A DNA stretch of 64,000 nt from Larix kaempferi. Lineage: Eukaryota > Streptophyta > Pinopsida > Pinales > Pinaceae. Under the pieces are notes generated by a model. That model was given only the letters and a program-made list of their open reading frames with translations. It made no database searches and had not been told where the DNA came from. Within the stretch, counting starts at the first letter, position 1, and every line of letters begins with the position of its first letter. The stretch lies in the NCBI GenBank assembly GCA_027924585.1, contig BSBM01000361.1, forward strand, positions 62,525,501-62,589,500, given 5' to 3'. A program made the translations under genes and the position numbers. Of this stretch, positions 47,061 through 59,974 are shown piece after piece.

Positions 47061-48360
47061 AGAAAAAGTATATATATATATATATATAAATAAAATTTAA
47101 GGGTTTTAGATATGTTTGTTAGTATAAGTTTTAAATCTATTCATTGTGTTAATGGTAACGTCGAGGTGTAAAGTTTAACTTTATTTTGTTAAATTAAAGT
47201 GAGTTTGTGTTGTGTTAATATCAAAGTGGAGGTGTAAGGTCGAAAGTCGAATTCTAATACATTAACGTAGAGTGGAGAAGCGTAAAATTTAAATTTTTGC
47301 CTCATCATGTTAAAGTGAATTTATATCATATTAATGTAGAATGGAGAGCTCTAAGATTTTTTATTTATTTATTGTAACCAAGGGAATTGATAATCAGGCT
47401 AGTTTCCTACATGTGTAACACAAGGACGATTCCAATCTATTGCCACATTAGAGTGAATTTATATCATATTAATTCAAGGTGGAAAGGCCTAAGATTTTTA
47501 ATTTTATTTTTTGCAACTAGGGGAATTGATATCTGGGTCGGTTTCATATTCATGTGGCGTGGTGTTGATTCTGATTTTTTTGCCACTATACCCTAGGTGT
47601 ACTGCGAGGCCCCATACACAACACATAAGGCTAGTTGAGATTTAAACCTGAGACATCAAAAGGAGTGCCTTAACAAAGCACCCTCTCCTCAACTAGTCTA
47701 TGCCTCAAGGATGTGGAGAGGCCTAAGATTCAAATCCTTGTCCATTTGAGAAAAGCAAAACTCAATTTGATATATAATTTGTGTCATTTTAATACAAACT
47801 AGGGATATACAAGATTTAAATCTTTACTTCCATACTAAAATTAATTTAAAAAATTAATAACTTTTAGTGAATAACTTATAAATATATCATAATCTAAAGT
47901 TTCTATCATATATATATATATATATATTTTTTATTTATTTATTTATTTATCATTTAATGCTTTTTTAGTTAATTTGTTCAAACACACAACCACCCAAAGA
48001 GCAAAATTCTCTAATATTTTAATATATGTGACTATAAGAGAAAGAAAGGAAGTCCCTCCCACCCCGAAGTTTGAGGTTCCAGTCTCAATTGTGGAGGTCA
48101 TTTAATATTCAATCCTAAGTCCCGTGGGAGAATCCTTGACAAAATAAGGGTTTGGGAATTATGGTTGTGGGTTAGACATTTAAGAGGAACTACTAGATTT
48201 GGAGTCCTTACCTCATTATTTGAAAGTATGACGATCCGCGTTAATCAGTCAAAGAATGGCCCTAGTTACAAAGAGTTGCTTAAGAAGGCCCCCCGTCACT
48301 GTTTTCTTAGGGAATATCCCTATCTCCAGCTCATAATTTAACTCTAGAGACCTAGCCCTA
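47061..48360. other. intergenic DNA with a degenerate tandem array
   Basis: A (TA)n run lies at 47069-47088 and (AT)n at 47908-47927. Between 47105 and 47560 phrases such as GTGAATTTATATCATATTAA and GGGAATTGATA recur at variable spacing, suggesting an old tandem array. No gene is seen. Confidence 0.55.
47620..47707 (-). repeat. second tRNA-like SINE head
   Basis: On the minus strand GACTAGTTGAGGAGAG (47683-47698) resembles an A box and CAGGTTTAAATCTC (47637-47650) a B box. CTAGTTGAG and CTCAACTAG at the two ends can pair. Weaker than the 3977-4074 case. Confidence 0.4.
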
Positions 48361-48589
48361 TTGGATCTTAACTCAAACTTTGTGCAGGAAGGCACGGGAA
48401 AAAGTGGCAGAAAAAACAAGAAATGTACTTATGGGCCCATTCAGGGGGGACAAGATGAACACAATATGCTTCACTCCTTCGATTCAGTTGTGAAACCAGA
48501 CAAGGAAGGAGTTACTTCAAATGTTTTGGTAGGAAGTTTTAATGGAGGTTTTTGGGCACTAGAGTACAAAAGGCCCTGGCTCGGGTGCC

Positions 48590-51500
48590 CAATTGATTTT
48601 TATGTCTCTAAACGTCAGGGGATTAGGAGGGCATCCCAAACAACTAGCCCTATGTAGATTAATGGAAGCAAATAAGCTGGATTTGATTTTATCACATGAA
48701 ACAATGATGAGGGGAGTAAAGGCCTGCGCAATTTGTTCTAAACTCTTTCCCAGCTGGGTGCTTTGTTCGATAGATGCTTGTGGACATTCAAACGGGCTCC
48801 TTGCTAATTGGAATCGAAGACTTTTTAGATTAGTTCCTTACTCTATTACTGCAAGACTAGTTTTGGAAGGATTGGTCAAGGAGATGAGCCATCTAGTGAA
48901 AATTATGAATTGTTATGCTCCATATAACAACAGGGTCACGTTCTAAAATGAAGTGATGGTCTTAGATATTCTTAAATGATCCAAACATAATTGTGGCAGG
49001 AAACTTAAATTCCACTCTATCTGCAAGGGAGGTATGGGGGATGTGGGCTTGTCTAGACCCATTAGCCCCATTTTTTAATGATCTTATCCAAGACTCGGGT
49101 CTAGTAGATGTTACTCCTGTTATCCCTGTCCCTTCTCGGTGCACTAGACATTCGGGGGAAGACGACCTTGCTAAGTGGCTAGACCAATATCTCATTGCAG
49201 GACATTTGAACTAGTCTATGGATAGGTTTTGTTCGCGGATCATTCCCTCCCAAATTTCAGATCACTCCCCTATTTTCTTACAGTTCGACGTGGGGATGGA
49301 AAGGCCAAAATATTTGTTCAAGTTCAATCATAGTTGGCTAGCCAAGGATTATTTTAAAAGTATAGTGGTTGATTGTTGATCTTCTTGTAATATTGGGGTA
49401 GATACTTTGGCATCAGAGTCCATTGTAGTGAAACTGCAATCCCTAAAAAACTTGGTTAACAACTGGGAGAAACAAAAAAAGGGGCCCTGAAGGAGGAAAT
49501 AGCCAACATAGAAAGAAGAGTGGCTAAGGTCTTTTCCAATAATGCCTTGAATATCCTCTCTGCTCCGGAAAAATCAGTGGTTGTGGATTTGGAAGGGAGG
49601 AGGCTTGGAGAATCAAGAGCAGGGTAGTGTGGATTTCCTAAGGTGACCAAAATACCTCATTCTTTCATAGGTATGCAGAGCATCCCCATACTCCAATTCG
49701 ATTTGGGAACTGATAGACGCTTGTAGTAATTGTCTTAAACATCAAATTGAACTCGAGGAAGAGGCCCACACACATTTTTGGGACTTGTAAAAGGACCTAG
49801 TCAATAATTCTATTGTTGCGAAGATGGAGGTTATTCATGGCTATCCTCGTTTCTTCTCAACTGAGGAAGCCAACAATGTTTTTGCGGAGGTGACACTTGC
49901 AGAGATCAAAAGGATACTTGAGGGATTCTCTAAAGATAAGAGCCCCAGCCCTGATGGTTGGACAATCGAGCTCTTCATATCCTTCTTTGATCTAATGGGA
50001 CCTAATTTACTTGCTACGAATGAAGAATCAAGACCCAAGGGCTTCGTCGGTGGTGCTCTCAAATCTACATTCCTCTCCTTGATTCTAAAGGTAACTTGTC
50101 CTCAGTGTTTTTCTTATTTCCATCCTATCTCCTACTGCAACTTGATTTATAAGTTGATCTCTAAGGTAATTGCTAACCGAATTAAGCTCGTCCTCTCTCG
50201 CTGCATTTCAAAGGATCAATTCAGATTTTTAAATAACAAACAAATATTAGATGTCGTGGGTGTTATGCAGGAATGGTTGCATTCCATCAAAATTAAGAAA
50301 ATGAAGGTTGTTCTTCTTAAACTATATCTCAAGAAAGCTTATGATGTGGTTAATTGGGGTTTCTTGAATCCTCGGGCTTATCCTCCTTTAAAAAGGGTTG
50401 GGTCTAGAGGCTAGCAATTGGATCATGAATTGTATCACCTCTGCTTCCTTTTTCAGTTATGGTGAGTTGTGTCCCTACTCGTTTCTTTAGGAGCTCCAGG
50501 GGCCTTTGCCATGGATGCCCTATGTCCCCTTTAATTTTCCTACTAATTACAAAAGGACTTGGTCATTTGATTATGAAAGTTAAAACTGAAAGCAAATTGG
50601 ATGGAGTCAAAATTTCAAAGGCTTCTAAGATCTCCCTCTTACTTTTTATCGACGATGTCATGTTGTTTGGAAGAGGACATATTAAGAAGTGACACAACTT
50701 AAAAAACTGCTTGGACACCTTTTGTGAAGCCTCGGGTATGAAGATAAATGTTGATAAATCTATCTTCTTGGTGTCAAGGGTTAGTCAGGTTTTTATTGAT
50801 TAATTGTTACTTTTGTTTCCTTTCAGGATTGAGAACATAGATTCAGGGATTAAATACCTAGGGTATTATAATTATCTCATATCTGACTGGATTTGGCTCC
50901 TAAAGAATACAAAAAAACGCCTTGAAAATCAATGCTATTGTTTTTTAATCTATGGGTGGTTGAATTGTTATGGTGAAGTTGGTCCTTCAAAGCATCCTGG
51001 TCTTATAGATATCAGTGGTCAAAATACCTTGCTCTATTATGGAGAAAAGCAAATAGAGATGCTTTAACTTTCTTTGGTCCAACCACAAATAAAAATGCTT
51101 CCATCTTGCCAAATGGGAAATTCTTTCTCGACCAAGAAGCTTTGAGGATGGGGACTAAAAAACATTTTTTTATTTTGGCATGGTGCTCATTGCCAAAATG
51201 CTTTGGCGATGCATATTCTAATGGATTGTGGAGCTCAATAATGAAAAAGAAATATATGTAGAACACCTCCATTGACAGTTGACCAAGATAGGAAGTGATT
51301 GTTCCCCTGGGGGTGTCCAATTTTTGGAGGGGCTTGCTAGATGTTGTGGATGTGGTGCTTGAGTGGATCGTGTGAAAGCTTGGTAATGGTTTGAGGATCT
51401 AAGTTGGTGAAGACCCTTTTGTTGGGTGTGCGGGCTCATACACTCTTTCAGAGGTGTTGGTTCAGGAGCTCAGAGAAAATGGCATCCTTGTGCTTGCCCA

Positions 51501-53220
51501 AATTTTCAACAAAACATAGAATATCCATGATATTCATTATTGGCTAGATGTGAAGGAATTTGTCCTATTAGAGGAGAGGGAGGATGAGTGGAAACTATAC
51601 ATCAAAGGGTTGTTACCAGTCGGCCTATTCCTGACAAATGAAGCAGACACGTTAGTTTGGTCATGGTACCAAAGAAATGGCCAGGTCACAACCAGTTTGG
51701 CCTACAAAGCTATCACCTTAGTTAAATATGATCATTAAGGAAAATGGCGGTACACTGAGATTTGGAAGTGGAATTGTCCCGAGAAGATTAAATGTTTTTG
51801 TTGGATGCTATTGGAAAATAAATTTCTCACTTGGGATAATTATCTAAAGTAGGGGGGACATGGTCCAAATAGGTGTTCTCTTTGCAGGGCGGAGGCAAAA
51901 AACATCAACCATATTTTTGTTCACTGTAGTTTTACGCAACATGTGTGGAGGGAAGCTCTGTATATTCTTGTTGTCGCAAAGGCTTGGCAGGAAGCCTCCT
52001 TTGAAGACAATCTTCAGGGATGGCTCTCAATAGATTCAGTTTGGATCGAACTTCCCATTTACATTACTTGGCATATTTGGAAACACAAAAACACAACTTT
52101 GTTTGAAGATCGGCCCATTAATGCCTCATAAGTCTGTCTATCAGCCATTGTTGCCTACAAGGAATCACACTCTGTGAATGTTGCTCCTCGGATAAGGAAG
52201 CTCACTCCTCTGTTCATAGATGGTTCCATTCCCACAGGTTTCTTTGACTATGCCTCACAAGAAGCAAGAAACTCGTTCGGGGTTGGGATGGTCCTTAAGT
52301 TGGAAGACAATCAGGTTTGAAAAATATGGATGGGTTGTGTTCAAAGTTCAAATACAAAGAGTGAGCTCCGGGCTCTTTTATTTGCAAGCCATGTTGGGTT
52401 AACACACCTACAAGTTGTGGGGGATTCTAAGATTGTTATAGACTTAGCTCTTGTTAGAAAAACAAGATTGCAGAGCAATAAAATAAACAGAATACAGAAA
52501 TAAAACACATAAGATCAAAATACAAGAGAGACACCAATATAGGTGGTTCACCCAATATGGGCTACGTCCACAGAGAAATCGCTAGTCCCTTTGTTAATCT
52601 ATCCAACAAATAAAGGGATACAACCCACAACACATCTGCTGCAACTTCCTCTTCATTCTCTCACAGTCTCTCTTACACAATCACAGAGATCCTTTTACAA
52701 TACTATACTTATACCATACACAACTGTATTATAATGCCTTCCTTTTAAAGAGGGATTACCACGGGCTACCCAATACCATGAGCCCGTAAATTACCCATTA
52801 TTGACCAAGTCATGACTTATGAAATTACAACATTTTACAAGGCATTTTTTCCAAAAAAATTTGCTACAGGGGCACTGCCCTCGAACCCTCGCTAGAGGGG
52901 GCTCCTAAACTAGACTCCCCTGGGGACTGTAAGCCCACCCACACCCTCTCTTCAGGTGTTGGGATCCAAACTCGACTGATACACTACCTTTGAATCAGGA
53001 AGATCGGGTTCCACAACCAACAACTCCAAGACTAAACAACCTCCAAGTCCTCCATTTGGAATGGTGGCAAGTTAGAATAAAAAATTTACAACAGAATTTC
53101 CAGGTCCTTCTCTTCACCCATGCCTTCAGGGAATTCAATTATGAGGCCGACTACTTATCTAAGAAAGGCCTATACATGACTGAAGGCGTGTTTTTTTTTA
53201 GAAATGGAGGTTAGTCGAGC
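48590..53220 (+). pseudogene. LINE-4 ORF2 relic
   Basis: The endonuclease begins MSLNVRGLGGHPKQ (48602), with SHETMM in place of QET, AGNLN in place of GGDLN, LDQYLIA and SDHSPI. The RT section (about 49824-50800) has KSPSPDGW, HPISYCN, LYLKKAYDVVNW, CHGCPMSPL and an intact FIDD at 50645-50656. The zf-RVT region is at about 51770-51950 (CSLCRAEAKNINHIFVHC, intact). RNase H (about 52215-53215) reads FFDYASQ, NTKSEL and VVGDSKIVIDLAL, then the LTR, then FREFNYEADYLS. The first aspartate and the C-terminal AD are kept. Many shifts and stops between blocks exclude function. Confidence 0.85.
52452..53022 (-). mobile_element. copia-like solo LTR inside the LINE-4 RNase H
   Basis: On the minus strand the block would start TGTTGGTTGTGG and end TTTTTCTAACA, with TGTTRG/CTAACA ends. 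It has the LTR-like 3' phrase CACCTATATTGGTGTCTCTC. It splits the RNase H blocks GDSKIVIDLAL and LHLEWWQVRIKN. The flanks GCTCT (52447-52451) and ACTCC (53023-53027) agree at three of five bases, so the duplication is weak and the right end uncertain. No internal genes are seen. Confidence 0.65.
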
Positions 53221-54476
53221 TTCTCTCTCAGGGGTCCATACAAGTTTTCTGACTTAACTTTGCAACTCTGCAGTTTCACGTTCACAAATTTCTTGTAAAC
53301 ATATTTTTTGATGAGGCTAAGTCTTTTCATATTGATAGCAATAAGTTTCTTTTAAAAATCATTTATACAATTTATAAAATCTATCATTTCCACTCTCCTC
53401 TGGCGATCATCTTAGTGACCTTACTGGCTCGTTACAGAACAACTACCTTTATTTTTGTTTCTAGGCAGTTGCAAGCACAAATTGACTTTCTATGTTTCAA
53501 AATAAGATAAAAATGTATATTGACATCAATATTTATAGAGAAGAAAACACTATGTTTTAGTTTTCTTTGTTCGTTGTAACAAAACAACTTTACACGGCTT
53601 TAAAAGATTTTTTTTTCATTTAAAAATTACTATACTTTACATTGAAGTATAAATTACTATACTTACGCTGCTTTAAAAGACTTATGTACACTTTGATTCT
53701 CCTATGAATATTTCCATTTCAGTGGGATAATATTTTATTATCCATGACTATAAGAGCAAGAACGAAATTTCCACTTTATCGGGATATTGTCTTTTCGGAA
53801 ACATCAATAATTTTAGAAACTATAATTAAATTTATGTGTATGATTATTTTGAACTGTGGGTGTGTCATTGTATATTGATGGTTAAAAGTGTCATTTATAA
53901 ATAAAAAAAGTGCATCATTATCAAATTATGGTTACTTATAATTTTGTTTAAAAATAAAATTTTAAAATAAATAAATAATTTTTATAAATTTAATAATAAA
54001 AAATATCATCATCATTAATTTAAAATAAATATTCTAATTTTATTTTTTATTATTATAAATAAAAATTCAATATTTTCTTTCCATATTAATGTGAGCGTTC
54101 ACAGATCTAATTTTTATAAATATGCAAATAAATGCACCACATGATACATAGGACATGTGCCTATAAATGATAATCAATTTTCCTTGGTCAATTATGTTCC
54201 CTCAAGTGCCTAAGGTTGTAAGACGAGAGTTAAAATTAGTTGGTTCATGGTGTTAATGGTCCAATTGACGTGGTATAGACTAGATTAGACCATTAATTGG
54301 GAATTTTCATTTCGTTAAGATATTGTCTTTCCAAAAATATCAATATTTTAAAAATTATAATTATAAATTTATATGTGTATGATTATTTTGAAAAGTGAGT
54401 GTGTCATTGTATATTTAAGCAATAGTGTTAGAAGCGTTATTTATAAATGAAAAGTGCATCATTATAAAAATTATGG

Positions 54477-54518
<42 letters not shown>

Positions 54519-54574
54519 TTAAATATAAATAAATTTTAAAACAAATTAAATAATATTTATTTTTTCATATTTTT
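53221..54574. other. AT-rich intergenic DNA with a long direct duplication
   Basis: No gene is seen. An (AT)n run lies at 54479-54514. Confidence 0.5.
53760..54555. repeat. diverged direct duplication of about 200-230 bp
   Basis: The segment 53780-53990 (ATATTGTCTTT.., TGTGTATGATTATTTTGAA, GTGTGTCATTGTATATT, AAGTGCATCATTAT) recurs at 54315-54555 in the same order. The second copy carries the (AT)n expansion. Confidence 0.8.
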
Positions 54575-54830
54575 ATGAAATTCAGAACTATGGTTGCATG
54601 GCGGCGTAGCTCTGCTCATTTGTTCGGCGCCCCTCAACCAGCTCCCTATCTCAGGCCGTTCATGGTTTGGGCTTGGCCCACCTGGGTTCTGTACCGAACG
54701 TCCCTACCAATCGAGGCTTCTCGAACGTTGAAGAGACTGTACCTTGCTGTTCAGAGTCCCTCTAGCGTTAACCTCATCCCCTACTGATCTCACATGTGTT
54801 TGAGATCGGATTCGGGGTTGGTTCGTTCCC

Positions 54831-56130
54831 ATGGGATCCATTGGAGGCGGACCTTCGTCCACTCCGCCTGCAGCAGAAGCCGAAGCTTTCAAAAGATTGA
54901 TCAACACATATGGGAAGAAATCGATGCTCCTCCCGGTCCCTAAATTTGTAAAGAAATTGGATGATATTCCGACAATTGCCCTCCCTCTGGATCAACCAAT
55001 GAAAGTTGTTGTTTCCCTGGCAGATCAGGCATTTGTGGGATAGTTCTCAGGGCTTTGGCCCTCTCCCGGCATGACGGACGACTGGATCGAAAAAAACTGG
55101 AGGCCTCTAATCTCTGCCAGCGTAACCTGCTATGCAATAGGCAGAGGCTTCTTTCTATTTGAATTTATATCAAAAGATTACAGGGATTTGATCTTCAGAA
55201 GCGGTCCATACTTCATGGGACTGCAAGGATTACATTTAAACCGGTGGACACTAGACTTTGATCCATCCCTAGATGTACCCAAAGCTATTCCTGTATGGGT
55301 TCGCCTGCCCAGTTTACCAATCTATTGTTGGAACCCCTCGTATCTGCAATCAATAGGGAATGGGCTAGGGAAATACATAGATCAAGCTGATCCCAAGGGT
55401 TAGTACTCTTGTGCCCAGATTTGTGTGGAAGTGGACTTAGAAGCTGGTCTCCCTGAAGCCGTCAAAATCACAATAGGGGAATGGCATCACTTTCAGAAAC
55501 TGGATTATGAACAGTTACCATTTAAATGCAGAAGTTTCCATGAACACAGTCACTTCCAAAAGAACTGCCCAAAGGCTCAATCAAATCAACAAGAAAAAGA
55601 GGCAAGGGAAGGATGGAAACTAGCAAAAAGATCGAAGGCAACCCCTAAAAAATCTCTTGAAAAAGATGGCATCACTCCTAACCCACCCACAACCAATTAT
55701 GGAAAGGAACGGGACTCTCTGAAGGGAAAATTACCGACGGGAAATAGCTTTGAAGTGTTAGGAAATCAAGAGCTTGAGGCCAATACTATAGACGATTCCT
55801 CAGAAAAAAACATAAAGCTTACAAAGGTTGAAAACCAAGCAAGCAAGGAAATATTGTCCCCTCAGGAATAAGGCAAAAAAATAGACAACCATGAACTATA
55901 AACAGAGGAAGAAGATACAGAGAAAGAGGAAGGAAAAATAGAAATATCTCAAAATTCCAGTCAGCAAGTCACTTGTGGAAGGAAATCGACAAAGGAAAGA
56001 AGAGAAAGGGCCACTTACAAAGAGAAGCTCCAGGGTTCCCAACCCACCTTGGAAAAAATGTTAAACACTCGCAGTGCAAGACACCAGGGGCATCCCTCCA
56101 AAGGGGCCACTCCCAATCCAAAAAATTAAT
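54831..56130 (+). pseudogene. LINE-5 ORF1 (DUF4283-like, damaged zinc knuckle)
   Basis: The ATG at 54831 begins MGSIGGGPSS. The DUF4283-like part has KNWRPLISASVTCYAIGRG, FRSGPYFMGLQGLHLNRW and VWVRLPSLPIYCW. The knuckle reads CRSFHEHSHFQKNC, so its second cysteine is phenylalanine. A long basic and polar tail follows. In-frame stops lie at about 55041 (TAG), 55401 (TAG) and 55869 (TAA) with one or more after that. Its text matches LINE-1 ORF1 closely. Confidence 0.85.
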
Positions 56131-58656
56131 CGATGAAGGTAGTCTCATGGAATTGTAGGGGGCTGGGAAGTAGAACAAAGGAAGAGTCGATGAAAGATCT
56201 TCTTTGCATATCAATCCTGGACATTCTACTTATCCAGGAGACTAAAATGGAGGAACTAGCCTTCCTCCAAACTAGCGAAATTTTTTGGGAAAATGGGCAA
56301 TGAATAGCAGTCAGTGCAAGGGGAGCCTCCGGTGGATTAGGCACTCTGTGGGACAAGGACAAATTTGAGCTTTTGGCCTCTGACATCTGCACTCACTGGA
56401 TTTACACTAAACTCCTCCACAAGGAGTCATATTTCCATATCTGCCTTTTTAAAATTTATGCCCCGAATCTTATCTCAGAAAAAAAAGAGTGTTGGAATCT
56501 CATTCAAGACTACCTCAGAATTCACCAATTGGAGAATATTGTTTTAGCTGGAGATCTAAATGTAACTTTGTCCCTAGGGGAAAAAAGAGGGGGATCCATT
56601 GTAAGAGACCAATTTCGGGAAACGGTGGAAGATCTCATTCATGAATGGGAGCTAGAAGACATTAATCCCTCCAATGGTAAATTTACTTGGATGAACAAAA
56701 GAATGGGCCCTGGGCACATCGCCGATAGATTGGACAGATTCTTAGTCCATAGCTCCTATCTTCTTCTAGGACTGAATGTCACCTCTAAAATCCTTCCTTT
56801 TAACGTATCTGACCATAAGCCTATCCTTTTAGATGTTTCCAAAGACAAAAACTTGGGGCCCATTCCCTTTAGGTTCAGTCCGTCTTGGATCCAAAAGGAA
56901 GGCTTCCATGAAATTGTCCTTGGAGCCTGGTCGAGACCAGTCTCAGTTTCACCATTCTTCGTATGGGAAGAAAAAATGAGGCGTCTTAAAAAATATCTCA
57001 AGAGCTAGGCTAAAAACATTAAATCCCCAATACATCAAAGACTGGCAGCCCAAACTCAGCTGGAAAATCACCAAATCTTAATGGAAGAAAGCTCAATCAC
57101 CAATGAGAAGATGGAACACGAATTGGACCTTCAAAGGAAACTTCACTCTGCATGTAGAGAGGAGGAAGATTATTGGAGGCAGAAGTCTAGAAGCCTATGG
57201 ATTCAAGTTGGTGACAAGAATACCAGTTTCTTCCACAAACAAGCCGACGCCAGGAAGCAATACAATTCGGTTAATGAAATTCAAATCCATGATCAGATCA
57301 TCAACGATTTCAACGAAATCAAACAGGCTGCTCATCTCCACTTCAAAGAGTTGTACTCATAAAATACTCACACGCAGGATGAAAGAAGTAAGAATATTAT
57401 AGAGCTTGTCCCATCTCTAGTAACGCAGGAAATTAATCAAAATCTCATGGCACTGATTACCAGAAAATAAATCAAGACAGCCTTGGGAAATATGGAACCA
57501 GACAAAGCCCCTGGCCCGGATGGGGTTACTACTAGGTTCATGAAAGACTGCTGGCGAATCATCAAAAAAGACTTACACAGAATGGTTGCAAAATCTCAGA
57601 ACTATTATAAGATCAGAGAGAGCACTAACTCGACATTCTTAGCTCTGATCCCTACAGAAAAAGGAGCCTCCTCCTTCGACCGATACCGGCCAATCTCCCT
57701 GTGCAATATCGGTTATAAGCTCATCACTAAAGTAATCGCCAATTGTGTCGAAGATATTCTTCCTGCCATCATTCCAGAGAACCAGGGGGGCTTCATCAAA
57801 GGCAGACACATTACAGATAATATTAGCCTAGTCCAAGAAGCAATTCATTCAAGCAACTATCGAGGTGAAAAAGGTATGACTATCAAATTAGATTTAGCTA
57901 ACGCCTTCGACAGGGTTCGACATGAGTTCTTGTTTCAGGTAATGCTCCAATTCGGATTTGCTTCATAATTCATTAACTGGGTAAAGGCTTGTATATGATC
58001 CCCTTGGATAACCCCATTGGTTAATGGGTGAGCTGTTGATTTCTTCCAAGCCACCAGGGGGCTGCACCAAGGATGCCCGATGTCTCCTCTGTTGTATGTT
58101 ATTCAAGCTTCTGTTCTTAGCTTTCAATTAGAGCACTGTCAAATCCATGATGAGCTAATGGGAATCATAATAACTCGTGGAGTCAAGGAGATCAACCATG
58201 CTCAGTTCGTTGATGGCACGCTTCTATTGGGAGGAGCCACTAATATTACTGCTAGAAGAATTAAAAGGGATCTTGATCTCTGCAAAGAAGCCTCGGGAAG
58301 TCAGATAAACTACAGGAAAAGTCAAATTTATGGGTTGAATTGCACCACAAGAGAAATGACGAACATCTCCAGAATTTTGGAAATGGAGGGGAAGACACAT
58401 TGGAATTCCTTTAAATATCTAGGAATCCCCATTTCCATAGTAAACATAAAATCCGATCAATGGACCCCTCTACTCGACAAACTAAAGAACAAAATCAATA
58501 ATTGGGGAGCAAAGTGGCCCAACAAAGTTGGGAAGTTGGTTTTGATAAAATCCGTCCTTTTCAGTACACCTATCTTTCAAAGGTCAATCCTATTGTCCCC
58601 ATCTGGTTTCATCAATAAAATGGAAGCGATCCTTAGAAATTTTTTATGGAAAGGTG

Positions 58657-58661
58657 GTAAA
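58657..58661. repeat. 5-bp target duplication, left
   Basis: GTAAA before the LTR at 58662; the same five bases follow at 59970-59974. Confidence 0.88.
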
Positions 58662-59969
58662 TGTAATGTCCCCCGTTTGGCCCCATGGCATTAACACTAT
58701 AAATGATGTAATATTGTTAGGAAATCATGGTGAGGAGCTCAAGGCCAAGGCCCCGCCATCGATTTCGTGATGCATATGGTTTGCGTGCTAGCAATGCACA
58801 GTGGAAATTCAAATAGCATGTAATATGCATTTTAATAAAAAATACCCACAACTAGCTATGCAATGCAACAAAGAGATGGGGCATGATTTCACAAGGAATT
58901 GGGAGGGAAAACATTCAAACCCTTGAGCCAATAGAGTCAAGCCAAGTGTCAATGAGGGAACCCATCAAACCCTCAACTACCCATGTTGACTTTTGTACCC
59001 AACCATTGATTTCTCCCAAGAGTTGGTTGGGGAAGTTATTGCCTTGGGAATGGGAAGGTATGGCTGTCCAAAATCGGGTATGGGCAAGCCACCCTTCATG
59101 GAAAAACGTGTTGGTCTTTTTGGGCAAGAATAGAGCCACGAAATGGCTGCCTAAGCCATTATTCACCATGGCCTTGCTCTCTCACGCAGCTCAAGCTGCC
59201 TGGGCGTTTTCCTCCCTCGTTTTTCTGTGTCTCCCTTCATCTTTTAGCTGGGAAGGGGCGTTTTTGTGTTGGTTACCCATGGGGAAAGAGAGCAGAACGT
59301 TTTGGGTCTTCCTGGGGGTCGTTTAGGCCATTGGAAGGGATCCTAACCAGTGGAGAGAAATCGATTTTGCTCCCTGGGGTTGAAATCGAAATTCCACAAT
59401 TCGTTTGGGTGAACCACGAGTTGGGAGAACCAATGTGGACCCTGTTTTGTGAACACCTCTGTTGTAAATGTGTAACCCTGTCAATAATCGTTTTTGCTGT
59501 GAGAAAGAAGAGTATGATGGGCATGGGTGATGGGTAATCCCTGGTTCTGGCTTGAGATTGGGAATGAGCATCCATTGTGCAAGTGCAGCCTGATAAACCC
59601 AGTTAGACTGGCTTGGCTAAAATAAAATGGTTAATAGACTGTGTGTGAGCGTGAATGTCCCCTTTGTCCTTGTGAGAATCATGCCCAGCTCGGGGGTGGC
59701 CTTCGGACGGACTCAGTATAAGTTGTCAAAGAGCCTACGGTTGGGTGGAACGTTGCAGCAACATAGCTAGTTTCTTGGGACAATTGAAATGAAGATAAGT
59801 GTTTCTGCCTATGTATTTACTTCTGCTGTGTTTGCTTAGATGTGTACATCTGCATGCCTGTCTTTCTATATATGGGGTTGTTTTTATTTAGTAGTTATTG
59901 GGGCCAATTGCCTAGTTTTAGCATCACGATCCTCTCCATTGCACTGGCATGATGGGTGGGGACGTTACA
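58662..59969 (+). mobile_element. 1308-bp solo LTR in the LINE-5 RT thumb
   Basis: The ends are TGTAATGTCCCC and GGGGACGTTACA, a 12-base inverted repeat with one mismatch and TG...CA ends, flanked by GTAAA. Removing the LTR and one GTAAA restores the LINE reading frame exactly (1313 bases removed). No gag, pol or tandem LTR is inside, so it reads as a solo LTR. The strand is arbitrary. A large MITE with 5-bp duplications is the alternative. Confidence 0.85.
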
Positions 59970-59974
59970 GTAAA
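59970..59974. repeat. 5-bp target duplication, right
   Basis: GTAAA, partner of 58657-58661. Confidence 0.88.

Larger units (their letters stand above)
48361..53220 (+). mobile_element. LINE-4: partial, heavily decayed LINE
   Basis: The element starts in the C-terminal tail of ORF1 (48361-48600) and runs through endonuclease, RT, zf-RVT and RNase H, ending near 53220. It lacks most of ORF1, so it is 5'-truncated. It has more stops and shifts than LINE-3, so it is probably older or less constrained. The RNase H domain is interrupted by a copia-like LTR. Confidence 0.85.

Noticed and set aside
54575-54787. 70-codon frame at the start of LINE-5
   Set aside because: It lies in the G/C-richer leader of the LINE and lacks known text. 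Treated as 5' UTR.
58883-59575. Open frames of 80-147 codons in the 1.3-kb insert
   Set aside because: They lie inside the solo LTR, on both strands, without any family motif, so they are chance frames.
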